Below are positions 26,820-35,600 of a DNA stretch of 53,562 bases, piece by piece. A program made the position numbers and the translations under genes. Source of the stretch: an uncultured Spartobacteria bacterium (lineage in GTDB: Bacteria; Verrucomicrobiota; Verrucomicrobiia; Chthoniobacterales; Terrimicrobiaceae); NCBI GenBank assembly GCA_937890535.1, contig CALBXK010000370.1:1-53562 (forward strand). The letters run 5' to 3'. The notes beneath the pieces were generated by a model. It did no database searches. It saw only the letters and a program-made list of their open reading frames with translations, and was not told where the DNA came from. Position 1 is the stretch's first letter. Each line of letters begins with the position of its first letter.

Positions 26820-27887
26820 ATGAGCAAAAAGAAGCCAACCCCCGGTGGTCGAGCCAAAAAGAAAATCGAAGTCTCCCTGGTTCGTTCGTCGGCGGCGGAA
26901 TATCTGACCTTTGTGGCGGCCAGCGGCCAGGGTGGCGTCGAAGCCGTTTACGCCGATGAAAATGTTTGGCTCAGCCAGAAGATGATGGGGCTGCTCTACG
27001 ATGTGGAGACTCATACCATCAACTACCACCTCAAAAAGGTCTTCGCGGACAGCGAATTGCAGGAGGGTTCAGTTATTCGAAATTTTCGAATAACTGCCGC
27101 CGACGGCAAAACCTACGATACGCAACACTACAACCTCTCCGCCATCATCGCCGTCGGCTACAAGGTCAACTCGGAACGCGCCGTGCAGTTCCGCAAGTGG
27201 GCCACCACCATCATCGAGCAATTCACGATCAAGGGCTTTGCGATGGATGACGAGCGCCTGAAAAATGACGGCTCCATCCTCGGCAAAAAATACTTCGAGG
27301 AACAGCTCCAGCGCATCCGGGAAATCCGCCTGAGCGAGCGCAAGTTCTACCAGAAAATCACCGACATCTACGGCACCTCGACCGATTACGATGTCACTGC
27401 TGCCTCCACCAAACGTTTCTTTGCCACCGTGCAAAACAAACTGCACTGGGCCATCCATGGCCAGACGGCGGCGGAGGTCATCTGCCACCGGGCCGATGCC
27501 GGCAAAGACCGCATGGGGCTTACCACCTGGAAGGACGCGCCCAAAGGGAAGATCCAGAAGTTCGATGTCGTCGTGGCGAAAAACTACCTCACGAAGAACG
27601 AAATGGCGCAACTGCAACGCCTCGTCTCCGCCTACCTCGATGTGGCCGAAGACATGGCACTGCGGCAGATTCCCATGACCATGCAGGACTGGGAAACCCG
27701 CCTCAGCCGGTTCATCGCCGCGACCGACCGGGAAATTCTGCAGGATGCCGGCAAGGTCACTGCCGAGATCGCCCAAGCCCACGCCGAAAGTGAGTTTGAG
27801 AAATACCGCATCGTGCAGGACCGGTTGTTCGAATCGGACTTTGATCAGATGATGAAGGAGTTGCCACCTGAGGCCGACAAACCATGA
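26820..27887 (+). CDS. Virulence RhuM-family protein
   Basis: VEAVYADENVWLSQKMMGLLYDVETHTINYHLKKVFADSELQEGSVIRNFRITAADGKTYDTQHYNLSAIIAVGYKVNSERAVQFRKWATTIIEQFTIKGFAMDDERLKN. Confidence 0.92.
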   Translation: MSKKKPTPGGRAKKKIEVSLVRSSAAEYLTFVAASGQGGVEAVYADENVWLSQKMMGLLYDVETHTINYHLKKVFADSELQEGSVIRNFRITAADGKTYDTQHYNLSAIIAVGYKVNSERAVQFRKWATTIIEQFTIKGFAMDDERLKNDGSILGKKYFEEQLQRIREIRLSERKFYQKITDIYGTSTDYDVTAASTKRFFATVQNKLHWAIHGQTAAEVICHRADAGKDRMGLTTWKDAPKGKIQKFDVVVAKNYLTKNEMAQLQRLVSAYLDVAEDMALRQIPMTMQDWETRLSRFIAATDREILQDAGKVTAEIAQAHAESEFEKYRIVQDRLFESDFDQMMKELPPEADKP

Positions 27888-28034
27888 GCCTCAACGAATC
27901 CCTCCCGCCCCCGCAGCGTCTTGGCGTGAGAAAAATTACGGTTTTCTGAGAATCCCTCTGCCAATATCCCACCCCTTCTGGTAGTCTTCACCCCATCGTG
28001 GCCAAAACCTCCCGCTCCGGAAACGCAGACTGGA
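27875..28034 (+). repeat. R7 direct repeat copy 2 (hsdM-type GTG at 27998)
   Basis: GAGGCCGACAAACCATGAGCCTCAACGAATCCCTCCCGCCCCCGCAGCG...GTGGCCAAAACCTCCCGCTCCGGAAACGCAGA. Confidence 0.92.
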
Positions 28035-28086
28035 GGGGAACTATTAAGCGTTACTTACAAGTTCGATTTGAGAGGAGGCTGAACCC

Positions 28087-28188
28087 ATGAGCGACGAACC
28101 TTTGCCCAATTCTGAAATTATCCTCTACCAGACGGAGGCGGATGTTGCAAAAATTTCCAAACGAAGACCCCAGAAACACGCGGATTGA
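28087..28188 (+). pseudogene. N-terminal fragment of a second RhuM-family gene
   Basis: MSDEPLPNSEIILYQTEADVAKISKRRPQKHAD*: typical RhuM start (EIILYQTE) truncated; leader shares TAAGCGTTACTTAC.AGTTCGATTTGAGAGGAGG with 26778-26811. Confidence 0.75.
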
Positions 28189-28219
28189 CGAAAGTGGGAA
28201 TTCCCACCATATTACAGGC
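28185..28219 (+). promoter_or_regulatory. Toxin-antitoxin promoter with operator palindrome GTGGGAATTCCCAC (28194-28207)
   Basis: TTGACG (28185) -17 nt- CATATT (28208) with a perfect 14-bp palindrome filling the spacer; ATG at 28220. Confidence 0.6.
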
Positions 28220-28510
28220 ATGCCAACCGCGACGATCGAACGTAAGAAGCCAGCAAAGACAATACAAGTCGTTCAAAATTATAGTGTCGCCGCCGACGCG
28301 AAGAACCGCATCAGCCTGCGCGGCGCCAAGACGAAGTATTTTCACGTCATGGCACTCTCCAACGGAGGCTATGTGCTGGAGCCGCGCGTTCTGGTATCGC
28401 CGGAGGCCATCCCGCAGCGGTCGCTGAAGATGCTGGAGCAGTCGCTCGCCTCGCTGAAGAAGGGGAAGGCTTCGCTGCCAATTGATCTGTCCGCATTCAT
28501 TGAGGCCTGA
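28220..28510 (+). CDS. Putative type II antitoxin
   Basis: MPTATIERKKPAKTIQVVQNYSVAADAKNRISLRGAKTKYFHVMALSNGGYVLEPRVLVSPEAIPQRSLKMLEQS; small ORF immediately before a toxin-like ORF. Confidence 0.55.
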   Translation: MPTATIERKKPAKTIQVVQNYSVAADAKNRISLRGAKTKYFHVMALSNGGYVLEPRVLVSPEAIPQRSLKMLEQSLASLKKGKASLPIDLSAFIEA

Positions 28511-28518
28511 GGAGGTTT

Positions 28519-28938
28519 ATGGCGTTCAAGATCCGCATGGGGCAGCCGGAAATGGAATCGCAATGGGTGGACCTCTCCACACGAAAGCAGCAGGGCAAGC
28601 TGGACAAGGATGAAGAGAAGCTCTTCAAGAAACTCGTCAAAGCCCTTGTGTTTCTGAGCGTTGACCCGAAGCATAACAGCCTCGTTTCGCACGAAATCAC
28701 CGACCTGAGCCGCAAACACGGGACGAAGATTTTTCAGTCGTATCTTGAAAACAAAACTCCGGGCGCGGGGCGGATTTTCTGGACCTACGGGCCGGATAAG
28801 GGAGACATCACAGTGCTGGCGATGGAACCGCATCCCGAGGACAAAAAGCGCGGAGCCTACCAGCGGGTCAAGCTGTCGGAGATGCCGAAAGCCGAGACTA
28901 AAGCGGCAACTAAAATCAAAGCGAAAGCAAAGAAGTAA
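28519..28938 (+). CDS. Putative RelE-like toxin
   Basis: EEKLFKKLVKALVFLSVDPKHNSLVSHEITDLSRKHGTKIFQSYLENKTPGAGRIFWTYGPDKGDITVLAMEPHPEDKKRGAYQRVKLSEMP. Confidence 0.65.
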   Translation: MAFKIRMGQPEMESQWVDLSTRKQQGKLDKDEEKLFKKLVKALVFLSVDPKHNSLVSHEITDLSRKHGTKIFQSYLENKTPGAGRIFWTYGPDKGDITVLAMEPHPEDKKRGAYQRVKLSEMPKAETKAATKIKAKAKK

Positions 28939-28941
28939 ACC

Positions 28942-29039
28942 ATGTCACGCAAAAAACAGCCGGAACTGACGTTGCAGCAGCACCTCGCGGATTACCTCAT
29001 CCGCGTGCCCGAACGTGAAGCCGAGGCCGACAAACCATG
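28942..29039 (+). pseudogene. 5' fragment of a type I restriction subunit (hsdR)-like gene fused to the tail of R7
   Basis: MSRKKQPELTLQQHLADYLIRVPEREAEADKP*: N-terminus resembles HsdR openings, then joins the ADKP* tail of the RhuM gene. Confidence 0.5.
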
Positions 29040-29190
29040 AGCCTCAATGAATCCCTCCCGCCCCCGCAGCGCCTTGGCGGGAGAAAAATTGCGGTTTTCT
29101 GAGAATCCCCCTGCCAATATTTCAGCCTTTCTGGTAGTCTTCGGCCCATCGTGGCCAAAACCTCCCGCTCCGGAAACGCCGATTCATCCG
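29020..29190 (+). repeat. R7 direct repeat copy 3
   Basis: GAGGCCGACAAACCATGAGCCTCAATGAATCCCTCCCGCCCCCGCAGCG...GTGGCCAAAACCTCCCGCTCCGGAAACGCCGATTC. Confidence 0.92.
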
Positions 29191-29366
29191 CCACCATTGG
29201 TTTCGAAGTCGTTGCTTTGCGCGATAGCGCAATGGATACGCCGAAGGCCAAGCCGCAGAGTCTGCCAAGGCAACGCGACATCTGCCGCGCCCTCATTCCG
29301 CGCTTCACGCCTACTCTCAAGAGTTTGCGGAGTAAGGTCCGAAAACCGTGTTTGCCGTTGGTGTAG
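29151..29366 (+). pseudogene. hsdM (type I DNA methylase) 5' fragment
   Basis: VAKTSRSGNADSSATIGFEVVALR...: HsdM N-terminus (TIGFE) then loss of homology. Confidence 0.6.
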
Positions 29367-29399
29367 GAGAATCTCTCCGAGCTTTGTGAGAAATGATGT

Positions 29400-32300
29400 A
29401 TGGAAAGTCTCCCGCAAGGCATTTATGAAGCGCTGCTCGATGAAGAGTTGAACTCTATCTTGCAACGCCATCCGGAGCTGCGCTCGGTGTTTGGAAAACT
29501 AGACCCAGAAGAGGAGCCTGCTCGTTACGCCGCCTTTCTCGCAAGACTCTTGGAAAAAGCCCTGCGACTTGAGACTGACCAAGAAACACGACTGCGCCTC
29601 TGCAATGAAATTGTTGAACGCATCGCGGGTAATCCAGTGACGCAGTTCTTAGAAGGAAGTCGCCTCGTCAAGACGGACAAACCTGTTCTGCTTGAAATTA
29701 CGCCACCAAACTATGCGCAAGAAGGTATGCCCCGACCAGAAACCGCTTTGGTGGAGAGCAGCCTCTTCACTGGCTCGCCTGCCGACCCCCAACTTGTGCA
29801 CGAGCTGGGAAGAGAAATGCGGTCTGCGGACTCAGTGGACCTGCTCGTATCGTTCATTAAGTGGTCGGGGCTACGTTTATTGATGCCGGCATTTGAGGAA
29901 ATTACTGCTCGCGGCGGGAACGTGCGAATCATCACGACATCATACATGGGTGCTTCAGATGCGGAGGCGGTAGAGTGGTTGGCGAGTTTGCCTAACGTTG
30001 CGATTCGCGTTTCATACGACACGGAGCGGACACGCCTCCATGCCAAGGCTTATCATTTTCGTCGGGACAGCGGATTTTCGACTGCCTACATCGGTTCAGC
30101 AAATATGTCGCAGGCGGCGATGACGAGTGGGTTGGAATGGAATCTCAAGGTGACCGCGCAGGACATGCCGCACATCTTGTGCAAGTTCCTTGCGGAATTT
30201 GAAACCTACTGGAATAGCCACGAGTTCGTGTCGTTCAACCCGGAAGAGCCGCTCGTATTCCGAGAGGCACTTAAACACGCGCGGTCGACGCGGATGGGAA
30301 TTGCGCCGGTCTTTTTTGACATTCGCCCGCATCCATTTCAGGAAAGAATTCTCGATGCCCTAGAATCCGAGCGCCTCGTTCATGGTCATTGGCGGAATCT
30401 GGTCGTGGCAGCGACCGGGACGGGAAAAACCATTGTGGCGGCGTTTGATTTCAAGCGGTTCTTCGAAGACGAGAAGCGGCAAGCGCGCCTTCTTTTCGTT
30501 GCTCATCGGCAGGAAATTTTGGAACAAGCAGTCGGCACGTTTCGAGCCGTACTTCGGGTTCCGGACTTTGGTGAGCTTCTGGTAGGCCCCCATGTCGCGG
30601 CTCGCTACGATCATCTTTTTTGTTCCGTGTCCATGCTCGGTAACAGGCGCTTGTGGGAGCAAGTCGGCCCTGATTTCTATGACTTCATAGTCGTGGACGA
30701 GGCGCATCATGGTCCCGCGGATAGCTATCGGCCGATTTTTAAGCAATTCAGTCCGCGAATTCTACTTGGTCTGACGGCGACACCAGAGCGCATGAACGGT
30801 GAAAGCGTGGCTGCGGATTTTGGTAACCGTTTCGCCGCTGAGATTCGCTTGCCTGAAGCGCTCGAAGAAAAGCTTCTATGTCCGTTCCACTATTTCGGCG
30901 TAGCTGACCCTGTGTCGCTGGCGCCTGACAACTTCTGGCGAGGCGGGAAATACGATATCGCCGAGTTGGAGAATGTTTATACCGGTTCGCACGCTCTGGC
31001 AGTTCTGAGGTTGGAAGTCGTGGTGAGTTCCTTGCTCCGCTTCGAGCCTGACTTGGAACACGTCCGTGGCATTGGGTTTTGCGTGTCCATTCGACACGCC
31101 GCGTTCATGGTGGAGAAGTTCAACGAGCGTGGGATTGTTTCTGCCATGCTCGTGGGCGAGACCGTCACTGCCGAGCGAACTGTCCTGCTCAACGATTTTC
31201 GGGCTGGGAAAATTCGATTCCTATTCAGCGTGGATGTGCTGAGCGAGGGGCTTGACCTGCCTGATGTGAACACGGTTTTGTTTCTGCGTCCCACGCAAAG
31301 TCTAACCGTATTCCTCCAGCAGCTCGGGCGCGGGTTACGCCACGCGCCGGATAAAGACTGCCTCACGGTGCTTGACTTCATCGGGCAGTCGCACCGCCGT
31401 TATCGGATTGATCGAAAGCTGAAAGCCCTGCTTGCGAAGCGTCGCTTCAATATTCAGCGAGAGGTTGAGATGGATTTTCCCCATCTGCCCTCTGGTTGCA
31501 GCATCCAACTCGACAGGGTTGCCCGCGAGCATGTGATTGCGAACATTCGCGAGAATTTGCGACATCTCGCCGACCAAGTGCCTGACCGACTCGAAACCTT
31601 CGAGCACGAATCAGGACAGCCGTTGACGTTTGGCAACTTCGTCCGCTTCCACGACTATGATCCGGAAACTCTGCTCGCGGGGCAAAAGACATGGTCCCAG
31701 TGGAAAGCTGCAGCCCGTCTTGCCGAGACACCCACCGATCCCGACATTGGCCAACTGAGGCCTGCGCTGATCAGTGCTGCGCAAACGAGCGGCCCACGGG
31801 AAATTGCGCGACATCGGAAAGTCATCGCCTGCTTGAGGGGCGGGGATACAGAAGCAGCTCTCGCTGAAGCTGGAGACTCAGCCCTCCTCACCCACTATCG
31901 CTTCTGGGGTAAGCCCGGCCCCAAGCTTGAAATAGCGAGCATCGAAGAATCGTTCAACCGAGCGGCTCGAAATCCGTCCGTGCTGCGCGATCTTGAGGAA
32001 ATCTTGGTTTGGGCTGATGAAGAGTCTCGTGTCGGCAGCGCCACGCTGAGTCTCTCGTTCCCATGCCCTCTGGAGCTCCATGCTACATACGGCAGCGACG
32101 AAATTAAAGCGGCGCTCGGTAAAGCATCCTTCGAGTCAGCGGGTGAAACAGGCTCTGGAGTCATTCGCTGCCCCGCAATTAAAGCCACTGTAGCACTGGT
32201 CACATTCCAGAAAACCGAGAAGCAATTTTCGCCGAGCACGATGTATCAGGACTATCCCATCAGTCGTGAACTGCTGCACTGGGAAACTCAGGGGTCGACG

Positions 32301-32531
32301 AGCCAAGCGAGTGACACGGGACAGAACCTTATCCACCACCAAGAGCGCGGCCACACGATGCTGTTCTTCGTTCGCTCGCTCAAGAAGGTGGATGGAACCA
32401 CGTCTCCGTTCACGTTCCTTGGCCCGGCGAAGCTCGTTAGTTTCCAATCTGAGCGCCCCATCCAGATGGTTTGGCGACTCGACCACTCGATGCCCGTTGA
32501 GATGTTTGATGAGAATCGCCGCGGGGGTTGA
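29400..32531 (+). CDS. PLD-like nuclease domain + SF2 (DEAD/DEAH) helicase + DUF3427 protein
   Basis: HAKAYHFRRDSGFSTAYIGSANMSQAAMTSGLEWN (HKD/PLD), VVAATGTGKTIVAAFDF, VDEAHH, LGLTATPERMNG, QQLGRGLRHAPDKDCLTVLDFIG, C-terminal LFFVRSLKKVDGTTSPFTFLGPAKLVSFQSERPIQMVWRLDHSMP. Confidence 0.92.
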   Translation: MESLPQGIYEALLDEELNSILQRHPELRSVFGKLDPEEEPARYAAFLARLLEKALRLETDQETRLRLCNEIVERIAGNPVTQFLEGSRLVKTDKPVLLEITPPNYAQEGMPRPETALVESSLFTGSPADPQLVHELGREMRSADSVDLLVSFIKWSGLRLLMPAFEEITARGGNVRIITTSYMGASDAEAVEWLASLPNVAIRVSYDTERTRLHAKAYHFRRDSGFSTAYIGSANMSQAAMTSGLEWNLKVTAQDMPHILCKFLAEFETYWNSHEFVSFNPEEPLVFREALKHARSTRMGIAPVFFDIRPHPFQERILDALESERLVHGHWRNLVVAATGTGKTIVAAFDFKRFFEDEKRQARLLFVAHRQEILEQAVGTFRAVLRVPDFGELLVGPHVAARYDHLFCSVSMLGNRRLWEQVGPDFYDFIVVDEAHHGPADSYRPIFKQFSPRILLGLTATPERMNGESVAADFGNRFAAEIRLPEALEEKLLCPFHYFGVADPVSLAPDNFWRGGKYDIAELENVYTGSHALAVLRLEVVVSSLLRFEPDLEHVRGIGFCVSIRHAAFMVEKFNERGIVSAMLVGETVTAERTVLLNDFRAGKIRFLFSVDVLSEGLDLPDVNTVLFLRPTQSLTVFLQQLGRGLRHAPDKDCLTVLDFIGQSHRRYRIDRKLKALLAKRRFNIQREVEMDFPHLPSGCSIQLDRVAREHVIANIRENLRHLADQVPDRLETFEHESGQPLTFGNFVRFHDYDPETLLAGQKTWSQWKAAARLAETPTDPDIGQLRPALISAAQTSGPREIARHRKVIACLRGGDTEAALAEAGDSALLTHYRFWGKPGPKLEIASIEESFNRAARNPSVLRDLEEILVWADEESRVGSATLSLSFPCPLELHATYGSDEIKAALGKASFESAGETGSGVIRCPAIKATVALVTFQKTEKQFSPSTMYQDYPISRELLHWETQGSTSQASDTGQNLIHHQERGHTMLFFVRSLKKVDGTTSPFTFLGPAKLVSFQSERPIQMVWRLDHSMPVEMFDENRRGG

Positions 32532-32546
32532 CTCCACAGATATGCC

Positions 32547-32650
32547 TTGTCGAACGTGTCGTTCATCGGCTTCACACGCATACCCATCGAGAAGACCGAC
32601 GCGAACACGATGGCAGTCTTCGATGACATCCAGCCCGCCGTCGCCGGCAG
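32547..32650 (+). pseudogene. Internal fragment of hsdR (type I restriction motor domain)
   Basis: [34 protein letters not shown] resembles HsdR [33 protein letters not shown]. Confidence 0.75.
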
Positions 32651-32660
32651 GGTCACGGCC

Positions 32661-35600
32661 TCACGCCGGATGAATCGGCGGAGGGGTGGGGGGCTTTTTT
32701 TCTGCTCGGCGAAAGCATCCGCCCTTGCTGAATTGATCCCAGCCCCAGCGTAGCCAGCGGAGGAGGGAGACTGCCAGCCAGAGGGCCCAGGCGAGCATGA
32801 GAATCCGATACCACCAGAGTGACACCGTAAAACATCCGGGCTGTGGCAGGAGGGCCTCGCAACGTGGCTGATACCAGTGCAGGAGGGAATGGGTCGAGTC
32901 GTTGCCTTGGATGAACATTTGCGGATCGCCAAGAAGCCCGGCTCCCACCACGGCAATGAAGACACCGAGGGCGGCGAGGGTGAGGACAATCAGTGCGAGT
33001 TGCACCAGATTGAATCGTAAGGCCGGCAGGGCGAGACAGGAATCCCATCCCCGGAGAACGAGGAAGAATAACCAGGCCACAATGATCAGCGCGGCGGGGA
33101 GCGGAACCTGAGTGAGTCCAATGGCGAGGAGCATCCACTCGAAGGCCCGAAGGGGCGAGGAGGGGATGCGACTCAGAGCCCAGGCGGCGATGAGGGAACA
33201 GATTAGGATGGTCCAGAATCGAACCGCAGGGCCTCGCAAGGGCCCCTCGGTCCCTAGCACCCAGCGGTTGTCGGGCACGGTGAGGGTGGTTTCGATGTTG
33301 GAACTCTCCACCGGCAGGCGCACTTCGTCGGCGGTGGCTCGCCAGCCGAGAGGGAGGTTGGTTTTCCATCCCATCGAGAGCGTTTGTTCGCCGGGTTGCA
33401 GCGGGATGATGACGTTGCGTCCGTCTCGGCGCACCGGGAGGGTCTTGCCGTTATGGGTCAGGCTGGTGATCTCGGCGTCGGCGGGAAGCTCGATGAGAAA
33501 ATCCTCTCCGAGGCTGCAACGGAGTGAGAGGTCCAGTTGGGAGGTCCTTTGGCGGTGTCCGAGGCTGACCGCGTGGGTGCCGGAATTGACCGTGACGGTG
33601 GCGCCCGCGATGGCTTTGGGACGACTGATCGTAAGGGTCACTTCTTCCCCGGGCCAGGGATGCCAGACCGGAACGAGGGCCGGGTCGCCGGGCTCGAAGA
33701 TGGGAGCGAGTCCGGCGAGGGCCACATTCCAGACCGGCGAAGCGACCAAATGCCAGCGTTCGACCCAGGGATCGGTTTTCTGGGTGGTCAAGGCGATGTG
33801 GTCGGTGGGAGTGAGTTCGCTCTGCCAGGAAAATGTGTCTTGCTGGGCACCGAGGTTGGCTTCGACCCGTCCGTCCCGCACCACAATTTGAGAAGTGAGC
33901 ACGTTTTCTCCGGGGAGAATGGGGATGCGAAGGGCGACGGCTTTGCCTTTGGGGGAGAGTCGGGTGACGGTGGTGCGAACCTGCCAGACGAGTCCGAGTT
34001 CCAGATGCCGGTCCACCACCACGAGGGGATGGAGATCCTGACGATCATAACTGGCGGATCCGGCTTCGGATTTTTGTTGGCGGATAAAGAAAACCTGGGC
34101 CTCAGGAACGCCATCCGGGCGCACTCCGCTGACGGTCCACTCCGGGGCGGTGATGGTGACTTGGCGGGGTTTGAGTTGGAAGGTCCACTCCCATTCCGAG
34201 ACATCGGGCAGAAGGCCTTCCATGCGGATGGTGTGGACGCCTTTGGGAAGGACAATCCAGAGCGAGCCATCGTCCCGGCGCAAGACGGCTTCGGGTTGGC
34301 CATTCACGGTGACCGTCAGCGGCGACCAGTCGGCAAGTCGTCCCGGCAGCGGCACTGCAGTGCGGAGGGCAGTGTGAACCTGGGCCTCCACCACGAGGCG
34401 TTGATCCTTCAGGGTGAGCGAGGCGCTGGGGATGTCGGCGGCATTCGGATAGGCGTCGGAGGGCTGCAACAATCGGTCCCGGAGGGTGTTGAGCATGGAC
34501 TCGTCCGGAAATTGAGCCCTGGCGGTGGCGGTGGGAAGGAGGAGAAAGCCCGCCGCGAGCAGGGCGGCAATTTTTCCCGAGATGCCAGGAAGGATGACGG
34601 CCCGGCGCCGCAGCAAGACGCCGACAAGAGCGAGGAGAAGCAGGACCCTGAAAATGGTGAGAGCCTGTTCCATGGGGAGCGAGATCAGGAGGGGACGGAT
34701 CGTCTGGGTGGCCTGCACCGGGCCATTCCAACCGAAGGTGACCGTGCGCCAGTGCCAGTCGGGAATTCCCGGCCCGGTTTGGATGCGGGCTTTGTCGTCA
34801 TAGAGAAGGTTGCTGGTCTGGGCGCTATTGGATTTCTGGAAGGAGAGAGCGCCTCGGCCCGGTTTGCCCAGTTGGGAACGGGATTTCCGATCTTTATCGA
34901 CGGATTCTTCTTGGACGTTGGATTCCATCGCTAAGGAGGTGGGAGCGGCCATTCCCGATGCTCGTCCGGACAGGGAGATCGACCGTTGGCCGACGACCTC
35001 CAATTGGGGATAGAGCGTCTGTTGCACCTGGGCAGCAACGAAGGGGATAAGAACAAAAATCAGAGCGGCGACAGTGGCCCATTTCCAAGTGAGGAGGACG
35101 GTCCGGCCCCAGCCGGAGGGAACCACCCGTAGAAGAGCCAGGGGAAGCAAGAGGACCAACCAAAGATAACAGGGAGCGCCGGGCTCATGGTAGGAGATGC
35201 CGAAGGCGAAAAAGGCCAGGATCGCGGCGATAAATCCGTAGAGTCGGAAGACGGCAAGGGTGAAGATGAGGAGGAGAAAGAGATCGAGCAATGTCCAGGC
35301 GGTCAGCCAGTCGCCTTTGACCCAGTCCGCGCCAAAGAGGGCAAAGAGCCGCCAGCCCGGGGGGAGATTGAGGGTGACATTGAGCGCGTCGGCGTCGGTG
35401 CGCCAACCGGTGGCGGAAAGGGTGCTCTCCCGATCCATTCGCCCCGTGGCCTGGAGGTCAAGGTTTCGGGTTCGGATTTCGATGCCGGGAGCATCGTTTT
35501 CCGGGTTAAGGGTGATGAGTTGACCGTCTCCGTGACTGCGAACCGACCCGAGGTCGAGCCCGGAAGCGGCGTCGAGGCGCCAGATCTGTTGACGCTTGCC

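Noticed and set aside
29047-29471. Small ORFs in several frames around 29050-29470
   Set aside because: They cross the R7 repeat and the start of the helicase gene; no family signature apart from the hsdM-like frame at 29151.
33537-34934. 465-aa plus-strand ORF (also 35187-36212 and 10100-11065)
   Set aside because: Antisense to the giant membrane protein or leuS; shadow ORFs.
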